Positions 55,148 through 63,980 of a stretch of 64,000 bases of DNA are shown here, piece by piece. Positions within the stretch are counted from its first letter, which is position 1; every line of letters begins with the position of its first letter. A model generated the notes under the pieces. That model was not told the DNA's origin, searched no databases, and saw nothing but the letters and a program-made list of their open reading frames with translations. The DNA is from Methylococcaceae bacterium (GTDB lineage Bacteria; Pseudomonadota; Gammaproteobacteria; Methylococcales; Methylomonadaceae): NCBI GenBank assembly GCA_030693065.1, contig JAUYBL010000038.1:283314-347313 (forward strand), read 5' to 3'. Both the position numbers and the translations under genes were made by a program.

Positions 55148-56644
55148 TTAAGCATATTTAGGGAATAGTTTGGCAAATCTTGGCGATCGTTCTATTAAAA
55201 AGCGCATCGCGGGTAATCGAATGGCAATGTAACGTGTTATTAATCCACCTATTAATAGACCAATAGCACCGGCAAATATTTCTGCGCTTAATTTAATAGT
55301 GCTGGATCTGATCGTATTGGTGAAATTAGCGTCAATTAAGTCAATAGTTAAATAAATAATTGACCCACAGGATATTGCTACGACTGCTATACAGATGATT
55401 ATCAATACTATGCTTTTAATCGACATCCGTAAGACACGCGTTAGAACAATAGTCATTATACCTACCCTAACCCATTCGGTAATCACCACCGCCGCTGCAA
55501 TATCTACAGCGGTGCCGTTTGCAGCAAGCCATACTAAAAGACCAACAAGCAATAGCAACATAGAAAGCTGAATGCGCAATTTAATCCGTAGCTTGTTCAT
55601 GGAATCTAATGTGACCCCGGCGACGTGGGAGATATAAAGCGGGCCAACCGACAATGCCAGCATTTTAAGAATCGGGATGGAGTCTAACCATTTGTTTCCT
55701 AAAACCACTTTAACAATGTCGGGAGCGGCAACAAAAATGCCGACGCTAACAGCAAAGGCATAACTCCCAACCAAAAGAGTACTGAGCTGCAAGCTCGTAG
55801 TTTGCTTATCGTGTTGGTCACCAATAGAACTCATAATTGGAAACAGCACTTTGGTTAATATATTGGCTGGCTGTTGTACCGGCAGGTTGGCAAGCAATAT
55901 GGCGCGGTTGTAAAACCCGGCCGGTGAAGCGCCCAGTAGTTTTCCGATGATAATGCCGTCCAGATTCGAGGTTAAAAATTCAATAAACCCTATTAATGAA
56001 TAACGCCCGCCATAACTGAAAAAATGCCGACGTTGCGCAGCTGAATGTTTAAAACTTAATGAATGGCGAATCATTGCATAGCTAAGCACAGCGGTTAATG
56101 TTGTTTGGGTCATAAATGCGGCGACTAAAGCCCATACTTGTAACCCGTAATGTGCTGCCCCCAAACCCACTATGCCGTAGCCGATTACATACGAAATCAC
56201 TTCAATGATAGCTAGTGCACGAAATGCAGTTTTTCTTCTTAACAGTCCTACAGAAACAACTGAGAATCCACCAATAATAAAATTGATTGATAGCACCTGA
56301 ATCACTGCGCCAAGACCAGGCATTTGATAAAAACTTTCAAATATTGGCGCGGTAATCAAGGCAAGACCAAAAAACAAACTGGAGATACCCAGTGACACAG
56401 TAAGCGCAGCGGCAATGTCGCCTTGTTCTAATGTTGGTTTTTGAATCAATGCAGGAGCAGTGCCTAATTGGGCAAAGTAGCTAAAAAAACGCAGACTTAC
56501 GTTGGCAATGGCAACCAGACCAAAGTTAGCAGGATCAAGCAATCTGGCCATTACCGCCATAAATACCAGTTGAAAACCGGTAACAGCAACAGTGGAAAAT
56601 GCCCCCCAACTAACGCCGCTGGCAAGTGTTTTTATTTTTGACAT
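55148..56644 (-). CDS. Polysaccharide flippase (Wzx/MOP superfamily)
   Basis: 498 residues with 12-14 membrane helices, N-terminal GVSWGAFSTVAVTGFQLVFM then ARLLDPANFGLVAIANVSLR, typical of Polysacc_synt (WzxC/TuaB-like) exporters that move lipid-linked repeat units to the periplasmic face. First gene of the minus-strand transcription unit; its promoter would lie in 56645-57303. Confidence 0.88.
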   Translation of the reverse strand: MSKIKTLASGVSWGAFSTVAVTGFQLVFMAVMARLLDPANFGLVAIANVSLRFFSYFAQLGTAPALIQKPTLEQGDIAAALTVSLGISSLFFGLALITAPIFESFYQMPGLGAVIQVLSINFIIGGFSVVSVGLLRRKTAFRALAIIEVISYVIGYGIVGLGAAHYGLQVWALVAAFMTQTTLTAVLSYAMIRHSLSFKHSAAQRRHFFSYGGRYSLIGFIEFLTSNLDGIIIGKLLGASPAGFYNRAILLANLPVQQPANILTKVLFPIMSSIGDQHDKQTTSLQLSTLLVGSYAFAVSVGIFVAAPDIVKVVLGNKWLDSIPILKMLALSVGPLYISHVAGVTLDSMNKLRIKLRIQLSMLLLLVGLLVWLAANGTAVDIAAAVVITEWVRVGIMTIVLTRVLRMSIKSIVLIIICIAVVAISCGSIIYLTIDLIDANFTNTIRSSTIKLSAEIFAGAIGLLIGGLITRYIAIRLPAMRFLIERSPRFAKLFPKYA

Positions 56645-57315
56645 TTCAATAATTGTTAGATGAATTCACTGCGTTTATAGCGTATTTCGCAAGTGCTGGA
56701 TTTTTCGAGTTTTGTAATAGTGCCAGTAAATCGACTATGGTGGTTTTTAGCGGGACTATGTCCATATAGGATAATTATTCTACGTTTTTAAATTGATAGC
56801 CATGTTAATTAGCCGCACAGCAAGATAACCTAACCATGGAATGGGGGCCATGATACATGCCTTCAGAGTAAAACATATTACAGCTAGTCATAAGTGTGAA
56901 AGCAATCACCTAGGAAAGCGCGGAACAAATCGATTTGTTCATGGTTTTACGGGGTTCCCTATTGTTAATTGTCTTTTTTTCTAAGAATGTGACAAAGCCA
57001 CAAGTTTATGAAAATTTAAGCCACTATATTGTACCGTGTAATAGTATTGTATTGTTTATATTGTCTAATAGTATGAGTTAGCCGCCACAGTCAGGTGACT
57101 TAGATAGATTAGGATTGTGGCAAAATCGGCTTTTTTCTGTCTGAACTATATAGGTTGTAGGACACATCGAAAAACACCAATTCTTCCCATACCCTTAGAT
57201 TACGTTCAGGAGAGCGCGTCGAACAGTCGAAGTACAGTGGTTTTCGAGGCACCCTGAGCAAAGAGACAACTGCTACCATTTCAGCTTTAGTAGTTAAAAA
57301 TTTATGGAGTTACCA
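56645..57315. other. Divergent intergenic region between wzx-like gene and beta-helix protein 2
   Basis: 671 bp without a gene. It holds a right-end fragment of the repeat family (56925-56959, ATGGTTTTACGGGGTTCCC) and copy E (57160-57254). Promoters for both flanking genes must be here, but no consensus pair stands out. Confidence 0.5.
57160..57254. repeat. Dispersed repeat with inverted ends (copy E)
   Basis: Left end CATCGAAAAACACC and right end GGTTTTCGAGGCACCC, with a GCGTCGAACAGTCGAAGT interior. More diverged than copies A and B; no target duplication visible. Confidence 0.55.
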
Positions 57316-60300
57316 ATGTTTTTCAAAAATATCGCATTTATTGGATTGATATATGTTTTCTGTTCAAGTGCATTTGCTACTACTTTTTACATCGATGCTG
57401 AAAACGGCAACGATTCATGGTCAGGACAATTGCAATTAGCATCCGGCTCTGACGGCCCATGGCAAAGTTTAGCCAAAGTTGCTGCGGCAACTCTATTACC
57501 AGGTGATACAGTGCTGCTAAGTTGTAACCAAACTTGGCATGAAACACTTAAAATCAACCAGTCAGGCACAGTAGATGCCCCGATTAGTATCGGCACTTAT
57601 GGTGATTCATGCGATAGCCCACCGTTGATTAGCGGCTTGCAACAAATCCCAGATTACGCATGGGAACCTTACAAAGATGGTATTTGGAAAGCACAGTTAC
57701 CAGTAACATTGATTAAAAATGGCTTTTTAAGAGACGGTAAAAGCAACTGGAGAATCTGGTCAACAACTAATGATGCAGCTATAAGTCCCAGCGTAGACAA
57801 TTGTGTTGCCGGTAAAACAGCGCCTTGTTTGACAGTTAATGGTGGCAAGAGCTCTGGCTTGCTAAGTTCTGCGCCTTTTGCAATTAAAAAAGGCACCTCT
57901 TACCAAGTAAAATTTTCCTCATTGCTTAGTATGAAACAACTCGTACCAAACGGTAATTTGGATGCTGGCACATTTAGATGGCACGCATGGTCTCCGACCG
58001 GAAATATAGCCATTCAGCCCAGCACATCTAGTTGTTTGGCCGAGCAAGTAGGCCCATGTCTTGCAGTGGTCAATAATACGAGTGCCGGACTTCTAACTTC
58101 TGAAACATTTCCTGTTGTTAAAGACGAAACCTACACTTTAAATTTCTCCGCTTACACTCCATCAAACAAGGCTATCAAGGCAATTGTTAGGCAATCATCA
58201 GGCTCATACACCACGCTAGGATTGGTTAGCAGTAGTATTATTGGATCTAACTCATGGCAAAACTACACTTACACTTTTACCGCAACTGCGAATGAAAACG
58301 CAGCCCGGCTAGATTTTGAAATACCAATAGCCAGCACGATTCAGATCCAAAAAGTCAGTTTAAAGCTGTCTAAAACCCCCATAAAAGCAATAGTCAGACA
58401 AAACAGTGGTACTTATCAGACACTAGGCTTAGTTGCATCGGCTAATAATTTGGATGCTCAGTGGAAAGATTCTACATTTACCTTTATGGCCACTAATTCG
58501 GCGCCTAATGCTAGGCTTGATTTCGAAATCCCACTTAATAGTAAGGTGCAATTGCAAAACATTGTCCTCAGCAAAGTAGAAGAGCCTGGAGTTTTTTCTC
58601 AACTATTGGATGACGAGGTGCCTCAAACTATTGCGCACCACCCTAATCGTGGATTTGACAGTACATCGCCAGATTCAATGTTTTTTAAAATCGCCACCCC
58701 ATCACAGACAGTCGTAGACGCCAGTGGCAAGAGAGGCAGTAATTACTTTGTCACAGGAAGCGATTTTTTCCTACCAGCAAACGGATCGATTGGCCCAGGC
58801 ACCCATGTAACTATTCGAGACAGCGCCTGGGATTTGGTAGATACCGATGTTTCTGCTATTACAGGCACTAAAGTTGATATAACACCTAAGACAAATTACC
58901 CTCTCAGTTTAAAAGATCTTGGCTATTTTTTTACTGGCGAACTGTGGATGCTTGATTCAGCAGACGAGTGGTACTTTGATACCACAGCTCAAACTTTATA
59001 CTACTATCCAAGTGGTTTAGTTCCTGGCAGCAATATTCAGCTGGCAAAAAGTTTGACCGGTGCCGACCTAAAAGGCAAAAGCAATATTCAGATTGATGGC
59101 ATCAATTTTGATGGTGTCGATTTAGGGATAGATGTCAGCGGTAGCGCCAATATTGTTTTAAATGGACTGGATATAAGGAACGTCAAAACCAATGGTGTTT
59201 ATGCAACAACCACTGATAGTTTGACAGTACAAAATAGTAAATTTACTCATATTGGTCAACAAGGTGTTTTTACTTTGAATTCAACCAATGCCAATGTTAG
59301 CAAAAATGTCTTTGATCAAATAGGCGTTATCCTTGACTCCAATTCTAAAATCATAAGCTTACCGATTCGCTCTGCCGGTGTAGTTGTTGTTCGCAAGAAT
59401 GCTTTTGTTTCCCAAAACAGCATTAGTAATTTTGGCTATGTTGGCATTAATGCAATAACAAACTCGACTATTAAGAATAACTATTTAAAAAACGGTTGTT
59501 TGGTTCTTAACGATTGCGGCGGCATTTATGTAGATTTCTCTTCCTCGGGCACTAAAATCACAGGAAATATCGTCGATGGAATGATTGGAAATGTTGATGG
59601 CTTGCCTTCGCCAACATTTAATCCACATGCTGTCGGTATTTATCTCGACAACAAAGCCAACAGCAATATTGTTGAGGATAATACTGTTACCAATACCGTA
59701 TTCGGAATCCAATTACATAATGCTTATAATCAACAAATAAAAAATAATCTTTTGTTTGGTGCAAAAACATACGATTTATGGGTACAGGAATCACTCAATA
59801 CCACAACTGCCACTGGTGACGTGCATAGCTTGGTTGTTGGCGGAAATAAAATCTTCCCAACCCTTCCTAACAGTGTTCTAAAGCTACAATCAAAAAAAAC
59901 TAGTATTGAGGATTTTGGCAGTTTCGATGAAAATATTTACTCGAACTACTTCACACCAAAAGTTGCCTCTGAAACATATTTAACAACAAAGGACTACACA
60001 CTACCGCAATGGCAAACTGCAACTTTTAATGGAACACCTAGAAATCTTGACATAAATGGCAAGATAAATGCGCCACTGGGCAATTACACACCTGGAATAC
60101 TTCAGTCTAATATCGTCCCAAATTCCAACTTCCAAAATGGCCTATTTGGTTGGTCGAAGTATGCTTCAAATGGAACAGCCCCTTCATTAACGTTGACTAC
60201 TTGCAATCCGGAACAAGTTTCCGTTGCATGCATTAAAGTCAATTCAAGTACAGTAGTCGGCAACCTAGTAACCCCAACATTTAATATCAAAAAAGATTTT

Positions 60301-60879
60301 AACTATTTCTTAAGTTTTGACGCCTTGTCATCAGATGCAACACAAGTTGTCACCGCGCTTGTCAGACAAGCAGGGCCGACTTACTGGAACGGTGTTATGT
60401 CTAGTCCGCTGATAGGTACGCAAGGCACAAATGGTTGGAAGCGTTATTCGGTGATATTTAAAGCCACCGACAATGCTCTTACTAATGGAAGTGTCCCAGG
60501 GGTTTCCGGTGCTCGAATCGACTTTACCGGGATAAAAGCCAATCAATCGCTTACTATAGCTAATCTGGAATTGGTTCCTTTAGCGCAAACACCATTAACA
60601 AAGTCAGCGAAATTAATTTACAACCCATTGTTTACGGAACAATCATTCAACTGCCCTAGTTCGGATGAATTACTGTGTAGCAACTATATAAGTTTTATTG
60701 ATCGCACCAGAGTGCAGTGGCCTATTACTCTACCTGCCTTAGGCAGTACGGTGATTTTCTCGCAAAGTTTAGATTTTCCTGATGCCGATCAGGATGGGAT
60801 CGCAGACTCACAAGATACATGCCCCAACACTGTGTCAGGAGCTGGGGTAAATTCTAAAGGCTGCGCATTACTGCAATAA
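57316..60879 (+). CDS. Large secreted beta-helix protein 2 with carbohydrate-binding-like modules
   Basis: 1187 residues. Signal peptide about 1-21 (ending SAFA); TTFYIDAENGNDSWSGQLQL start; several jelly-roll modules of CBM4_9 style (about 135-185, 210-350, 355-420 and 935-1095; repeats of GWSKYAS, LVRQAG.., ARLDFEIP); parallel beta-helix about 575-830 with NDCGGIYVD near 733 and VGIYLDNKANS; a C-terminal calcium-type repeat DADQDGIADSQDTCP. No LPXTG, autotransporter barrel or type I tail is clear. ATG at 57316 follows GGAG; an ATG at 57304 is in frame. Likely binds or processes extracellular polysaccharide. Terminator downstream. Confidence 0.78.
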   Translation: MFFKNIAFIGLIYVFCSSAFATTFYIDAENGNDSWSGQLQLASGSDGPWQSLAKVAAATLLPGDTVLLSCNQTWHETLKINQSGTVDAPISIGTYGDSCDSPPLISGLQQIPDYAWEPYKDGIWKAQLPVTLIKNGFLRDGKSNWRIWSTTNDAAISPSVDNCVAGKTAPCLTVNGGKSSGLLSSAPFAIKKGTSYQVKFSSLLSMKQLVPNGNLDAGTFRWHAWSPTGNIAIQPSTSSCLAEQVGPCLAVVNNTSAGLLTSETFPVVKDETYTLNFSAYTPSNKAIKAIVRQSSGSYTTLGLVSSSIIGSNSWQNYTYTFTATANENAARLDFEIPIASTIQIQKVSLKLSKTPIKAIVRQNSGTYQTLGLVASANNLDAQWKDSTFTFMATNSAPNARLDFEIPLNSKVQLQNIVLSKVEEPGVFSQLLDDEVPQTIAHHPNRGFDSTSPDSMFFKIATPSQTVVDASGKRGSNYFVTGSDFFLPANGSIGPGTHVTIRDSAWDLVDTDVSAITGTKVDITPKTNYPLSLKDLGYFFTGELWMLDSADEWYFDTTAQTLYYYPSGLVPGSNIQLAKSLTGADLKGKSNIQIDGINFDGVDLGIDVSGSANIVLNGLDIRNVKTNGVYATTTDSLTVQNSKFTHIGQQGVFTLNSTNANVSKNVFDQIGVILDSNSKIISLPIRSAGVVVVRKNAFVSQNSISNFGYVGINAITNSTIKNNYLKNGCLVLNDCGGIYVDFSSSGTKITGNIVDGMIGNVDGLPSPTFNPHAVGIYLDNKANSNIVEDNTVTNTVFGIQLHNAYNQQIKNNLLFGAKTYDLWVQESLNTTTATGDVHSLVVGGNKIFPTLPNSVLKLQSKKTSIEDFGSFDENIYSNYFTPKVASETYLTTKDYTLPQWQTATFNGTPRNLDINGKINAPLGNYTPGILQSNIVPNSNFQNGLFGWSKYASNGTAPSLTLTTCNPEQVSVACIKVNSSTVVGNLVTPTFNIKKDFNYFLSFDALSSDATQVVTALVRQAGPTYWNGVMSSPLIGTQGTNGWKRYSVIFKATDNALTNGSVPGVSGARIDFTGIKANQSLTIANLELVPLAQTPLTKSAKLIYNPLFTEQSFNCPSSDELLCSNYISFIDRTRVQWPITLPALGSTVIFSQSLDFPDADQDGIADSQDTCPNTVSGAGVNSKGCALLQ

Positions 60880-60903
60880 TCGTTTTAACGATTTGAAATG
60901 AGG

Positions 60904-60927
60904 TGCCCCGATTTCGGGGCATTTTTA
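60904..60927 (+). terminator. Intrinsic terminator of beta-helix protein 2 gene
   Basis: 7-bp stem TGCCCCG / CGGGGCA with a 4-nt loop and a five-T run. Confidence 0.85.
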
Positions 60928-61117
60928 AAGTTTAAATCAAGCTAAATCAGGGGAGCGATCGAGGCTACGTTTGAATACGCCTGCGAACTGAATATCGATT
61001 CAGTTAAGCAATTCGACACCCTGCCCCGGCACCGATTTCCATCATGAGCTTGGCTAAAGGCAGTATCGTCCCGTCACGTGAGAGACTGGCATAACATTAG
61101 TGTTATCCGTTTTTCAT

Positions 61118-61168
61118 TTTAAATGTCATATCGGGTCTTCAACTGCCCCCCAATATCCGTAGAATAAA
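61118..61168. repeat. Flank repeat, left copy
   Basis: TTAAATGTCATATCGGGTCT TCAACTG and CCCCAATATCC then AATAAAT match 62782-62831 in about 40 of 51 positions. The right copy begins inside the tnpB right-end sequence; the left copy stands next to the 3' end of the BrnT-type module. Confidence 0.65.
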
Positions 61169-61178
61169 TATCACGCTA

Positions 61179-61514
61179 TTAATCCAAGGCCGCTAATGCC
61201 GCCTCAGGTGCTTTATCGAGTATCTTGAGTAAAGCTTTGGCTGCCCCTGTCGGGCGACGCTTACCTTGTTCCCAATTACGAATAGTCTCCAGAGAGACAT
61301 CAATGCGATGTGAGAATTCGGCTTGACTTAAGCCCAGCCGTTTTCGCACCCGACGAGCAAACTTAGCGGCATCTTGTAGCTCATCTACATCATCAACAGA
61401 CATTTGTGCCCTGATGTCTGCTTCGCTGGTGGCATCTAATCGACTGACGTCAATTCTGCCCTGGGGTAGACTTGCTAAATCCATGGGTTCAATGGTCATT
61501 TTTACTGTTTTCAT
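61179..61514 (-). CDS. Helix-turn-helix antitoxin (XRE type) of a BrnT module
   Basis: 111 residues. C-terminal XRE domain (about 50-100: AAKFARRVRKRLGLSQAEFS, RIDVSLETIRNWEQGKRRPT) with an N-terminal DVSRLDATSEADIRA toxin-binding-like stretch. Overlaps the toxin gene by 26 nt. XRE-type antitoxins are a known partner type for BrnT besides BrnA. Confidence 0.82.
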   Translation of the reverse strand: MKTVKMTIEPMDLASLPQGRIDVSRLDATSEADIRAQMSVDDVDELQDAAKFARRVRKRLGLSQAEFSHRIDVSLETIRNWEQGKRRPTGAAKALLKILDKAPEAALAALD

Positions 61515-61770
61515 AGATTTTTACCTCACGTTGATTCGCTTTGCGTGCTGAAATAATCCGAATGGCGGAGCCACGGAGAGTGTAGGTCACAAAAAATATG
61601 CGTTTCTCAACAGCACCCAATAATTGGTAGCGATCCTCGCCATAATCCCAGCGCGTATCTTTTTTAATCTGTCTGTCGGGATCGATAAATGCCCGCAGCA
61701 CATAAGCAAAATCGAAACCACGCTGCTCAAAACAAGTCAGGCTCTTTTGATCATTCCATTCAAAATTCAT
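61489..61770 (-). CDS. brnT: BrnT-family toxin
   Basis: 93 residues: FEWNDQKSLTCFEQRGFDFA, VLRAFIDPDRQ, GEDRYQLLGAVEKRIFFVTY and IRIISARKANQREVKIYEN, the standard BrnT RNase profile. First gene of the pair. Confidence 0.88.
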   Translation of the reverse strand: MNFEWNDQKSLTCFEQRGFDFAYVLRAFIDPDRQIKKDTRWDYGEDRYQLLGAVEKRIFFVTYTLRGSAIRIISARKANQREVKIYENSKNDH

Positions 61771-61889
61771 GGTTCAACTATAGGCCCTAGGCCTACCTGT
61801 ATCAAGTGATTTTCGTTGGGTGCTTGTTGTATTGTAATTGCCATGATTATTTTTTTGAATTCATGCCTGAAATAACTAAGGTAGTGCTA

Positions 61890-61995
61890 ATTAAATCCTT
61901 AGAATCTCAATGCGAACGGTTGTCTATTTAAATGGGCAACTTATCCGTTCGTGCTAAGCCCGTCGAAGCATGAATGGAAATTTTTAGAGGTTCCC
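61890..61995. repeat. Dispersed repeat (copy D, left end decayed)
   Basis: Right end ATTTTTAGAGGTTCCC is intact; the interior has TGCGAACGG / CCGTTCGTGC and CCCGTCGAAGCATGAATGG. The left end is not recognisable beyond AATCTCAA. Confidence 0.55.
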
Positions 61996-62116
61996 ATAAT
62001 CTTGTTAAAAAAACACACCAACCGTTGATGGCAGAACTTAGCTGCAAATTCATGGGAATGAGCTGCCTTAATAAATTGCCCGCTGCTATTTTTCTTGGAT
62101 GCTATTGTCTCGGTTT

Positions 62117-62333
62117 TTAAAGAAAGGGGTTGATGATGCTCAGTTGATTTTCAATTTTTTGGTTATGCTGCATGTCTTCGCTGATTAACACTGTGCAGTT
62201 GTTTTGTAGAGCTGAGGCAATAATTAAAGAATCCCAATAACTGTAATGATATTTGTTTTTTATCGAATATGAACGCATGACGATATTTTTTGATACAGCG
62301 ACAACCTCAAGAAAATTTACCTCGTCGCACTAA
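62117..62333 (-). pseudogene. C-terminal half of a PIN-domain toxin
   Basis: The minus frame, open from about 62333 to a TAA at 62117, reads VNFLEVVAVSKNIVMRSYSI, then YHYSYWDSLIIASALQNNCT and VLISEDMQHNQKIENQL, the C-terminal PIN segment (WDSLIIASAL, SEDMQ). No N-terminal part and no start codon with the first Asp are found upstream. Confidence 0.65.
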
Positions 62334-62384
62334 ATAGAAAGTCCAAGCCTATATTCATATCCAATTAATAGTGACAATTTGAAA

Positions 62385-62744
62385 CTCCAGGGCGAAGCAT
62401 AAAAGCCAAGTCTGGACTGAATAAGTCGATTCTCGATCAAGACTGGGGCAAGTTTCGTCGCCAGTTGGAATACAAGCAATCCTGGCTGGGTGGGTGGGTG
62501 GTGATGTGCTTGCCGAAACACAAGTCGAACTTGTCCGGCGTATGACCATGTGGCTGCCGAGAATCGCAAGACACAATCCAAGTTTGAGCGCGTCGAATGT
62601 GGGTATGCAGAAAATGCAGACCTCAATGCGGCCATCAATATTCTAAGGGCAGGACATGCCCGGCTCGCCTGCCAAGTGAACGGTGCTGAAATGCCGTCAG
62701 CAACAGGCACCTACCGAAGCTATTCAGCCCATTCCGGGCTGTAA
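62385..62744 (+). pseudogene. tnpB: tnpB C-terminal relic
   Basis: Reads KSGLNKSILDQDWGKFRRQL then EYKQSWLGGWVV in one frame and, after shifts, KFERVECGYAENADLNAAIN (last RuvC Asp) and the usual tail NGAEMPSATGTYRS. Two or more frame changes; the first ~300 codons are missing. Confidence 0.8.
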
Positions 62745-62750
62745 ACTCTA

Positions 62751-62785
62751 GGAATCACCGTCCTTTAGGGCGGCGAGGATGTTAA
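62751..62785 (+). ncRNA. Right-end hairpin of the tnpB element (omega-RNA scaffold end)
   Basis: GGAATCACCGTCCTTTAGGG followed by CGGCGAGGATGTTAA is the conserved right end of TnpB elements. A 6-bp stem CCGTCC / GGGCGG (one G-U) with a TTTA loop is kept although the nuclease gene is broken. In active elements the RNA from this end, plus about 16-20 nt of flanking DNA, guides TnpB. Confidence 0.65.
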
Positions 62786-62831
62786 ATGTCGTATAAGGTC
62801 TTCACCTGGCCCCAATATCCATCAAATAAAT
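62782..62831. repeat. Flank repeat, right copy
   Basis: TTAAATGTCGTATAAGGTCT TCACCTGG and CCCCAATATCC, AAATAAAT. It starts at the last bases of the tnpB right end, where a guide would be. See 61118-61168. Confidence 0.65.
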
Positions 62832-62925
62832 TTGAAAAAATGGCACGACTATTCAACTATTATAAGTCGTCATGTTGACGTACAATATTAATTGATATGA
62901 CAAACATGCCTCATGAGGTTTTGCG

Positions 62926-63228
62926 ATGCCCAGCAAAAAAGTGCAGTTAGCACAAAACCCAGTACACAAGGAAAGACTTGGTTTTCGTCTGGATGAACAG
63001 ACGAAGGACTTGATCGAACGCGCAGCCCGTCTGGAATCACGAAAACTGACTGACTTTTGTGTAGCGGCACTAACCGATGCGGCACGACGCACCATTGCCG
63101 AGCATGAAACACTTATGCTTTCCGAACTTGACCGACAGGTATTTTTCGATACGCTCATGAGTCCACCGCAAGCCAGTGAACGACTTGTTCGCGCCCTAGC
63201 CGAGCACAAACGGCGGATAATTTCATAA
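62926..63228 (+). CDS. tacA: DUF1778 (TacA-type) antitoxin
   Basis: 100 residues: ribbon-helix-helix N terminus (LGFRLDEQTKDLIERAARLE, RKLTDFCVAALTDAAR) and toxin-binding tail (MLSELDRQVFFDTLMSPPQA). Directly followed by its toxin gene without a gap. The upstream sequence has a CGTCATGTTGACG palindrome (62867-62879) that may be the operator. Confidence 0.87.
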   Translation: MPSKKVQLAQNPVHKERLGFRLDEQTKDLIERAARLESRKLTDFCVAALTDAARRTIAEHETLMLSELDRQVFFDTLMSPPQASERLVRALAEHKRRIIS

Positions 63229-63753
63229 ATGACAGCGGCGAGTTCGCCAGATTTAAAAATCGAACCCTTCGGCGCCCATCACAATCGCGCTGGTTTTGCC
63301 TGCGGCGTCGAAAGCCTGGATCGCTATTTCAAAACTCAGGCCAATCAGGATGTGAAGCGCAAGATCAACGGGGTATTCGTTCTCGTCGATCCGCGCGAAC
63401 CAGCTGAAGTTCTTGGTTACTACACTTTGTGTGCGACCGCGCTCGCGCAAGGGGAGGTACCTATGGCTGCCCGCAAGCACCTCCCACGCCATCCTTTGGT
63501 CAGTGCAACCCTCGTGGGCCGTCTGGCCGTCGTAAGCCATCAACAAAGACAGGGGTTGGGTGCACTATTGCTAGCGGATGCAGTGAAGCGGGCTTATGCG
63601 AGTGCCAGTTCTATCGGATCTTCCATGCTCATTGTGGACGCCATCAGCGAGCAGGCTGCTTCCTTCTACGAGGCGAATGGCTTTGTTCGCTTGCCAGATT
63701 CGCTTCGACTAATACTGCCAATGCAAGCGATTGCAAAGCTAGTGGAGTCGTGA
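63229..63753 (+). CDS. tacT: TacT-type GNAT toxin
   Basis: 174 residues of the acetyltransferase type that acetylates aminoacyl-tRNA. HNRAGFACGVESLDRYFKTQ near the N terminus, LVGRLAVVSHQQRQGLGALL (acetyl-CoA loop) and SFYEANGFVRL with the catalytic tyrosine region. The start abuts the antitoxin stop codon (TAA ATG). Confidence 0.9.
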   Translation: MTAASSPDLKIEPFGAHHNRAGFACGVESLDRYFKTQANQDVKRKINGVFVLVDPREPAEVLGYYTLCATALAQGEVPMAARKHLPRHPLVSATLVGRLAVVSHQQRQGLGALLLADAVKRAYASASSIGSSMLIVDAISEQAASFYEANGFVRLPDSLRLILPMQAIAKLVES

Positions 63754-63980
63754 CAACCCATAGTTTTCCGGCCAGGGCGCTTTTGTTTGGTGATTAACAG
63801 CTATGTCTCAGATTGAAAAAACAACGTATTATCAGGGATATAGCATCAAATTGTATATTTCGGCGAATTCGTATCATAAGTGCATAACCCGTTTAACGAA
63901 TCGGGATAGTGCTTACTCCATGAGTTCAGGAGCAAGATGTGGTAAAAAGTCTCCCGAAACATCACTGACGGGAGAGCTTC
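63754..63980. other. Gap before the window end, possible IS left end
   Basis: No gene seen. Contains a hairpin with arms TCTCCCG and CGGGAGA (63949-63975). It may be the left part of the element whose transposase begins at 63981, but no terminal repeat can be defined without the right end. Confidence 0.35.
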
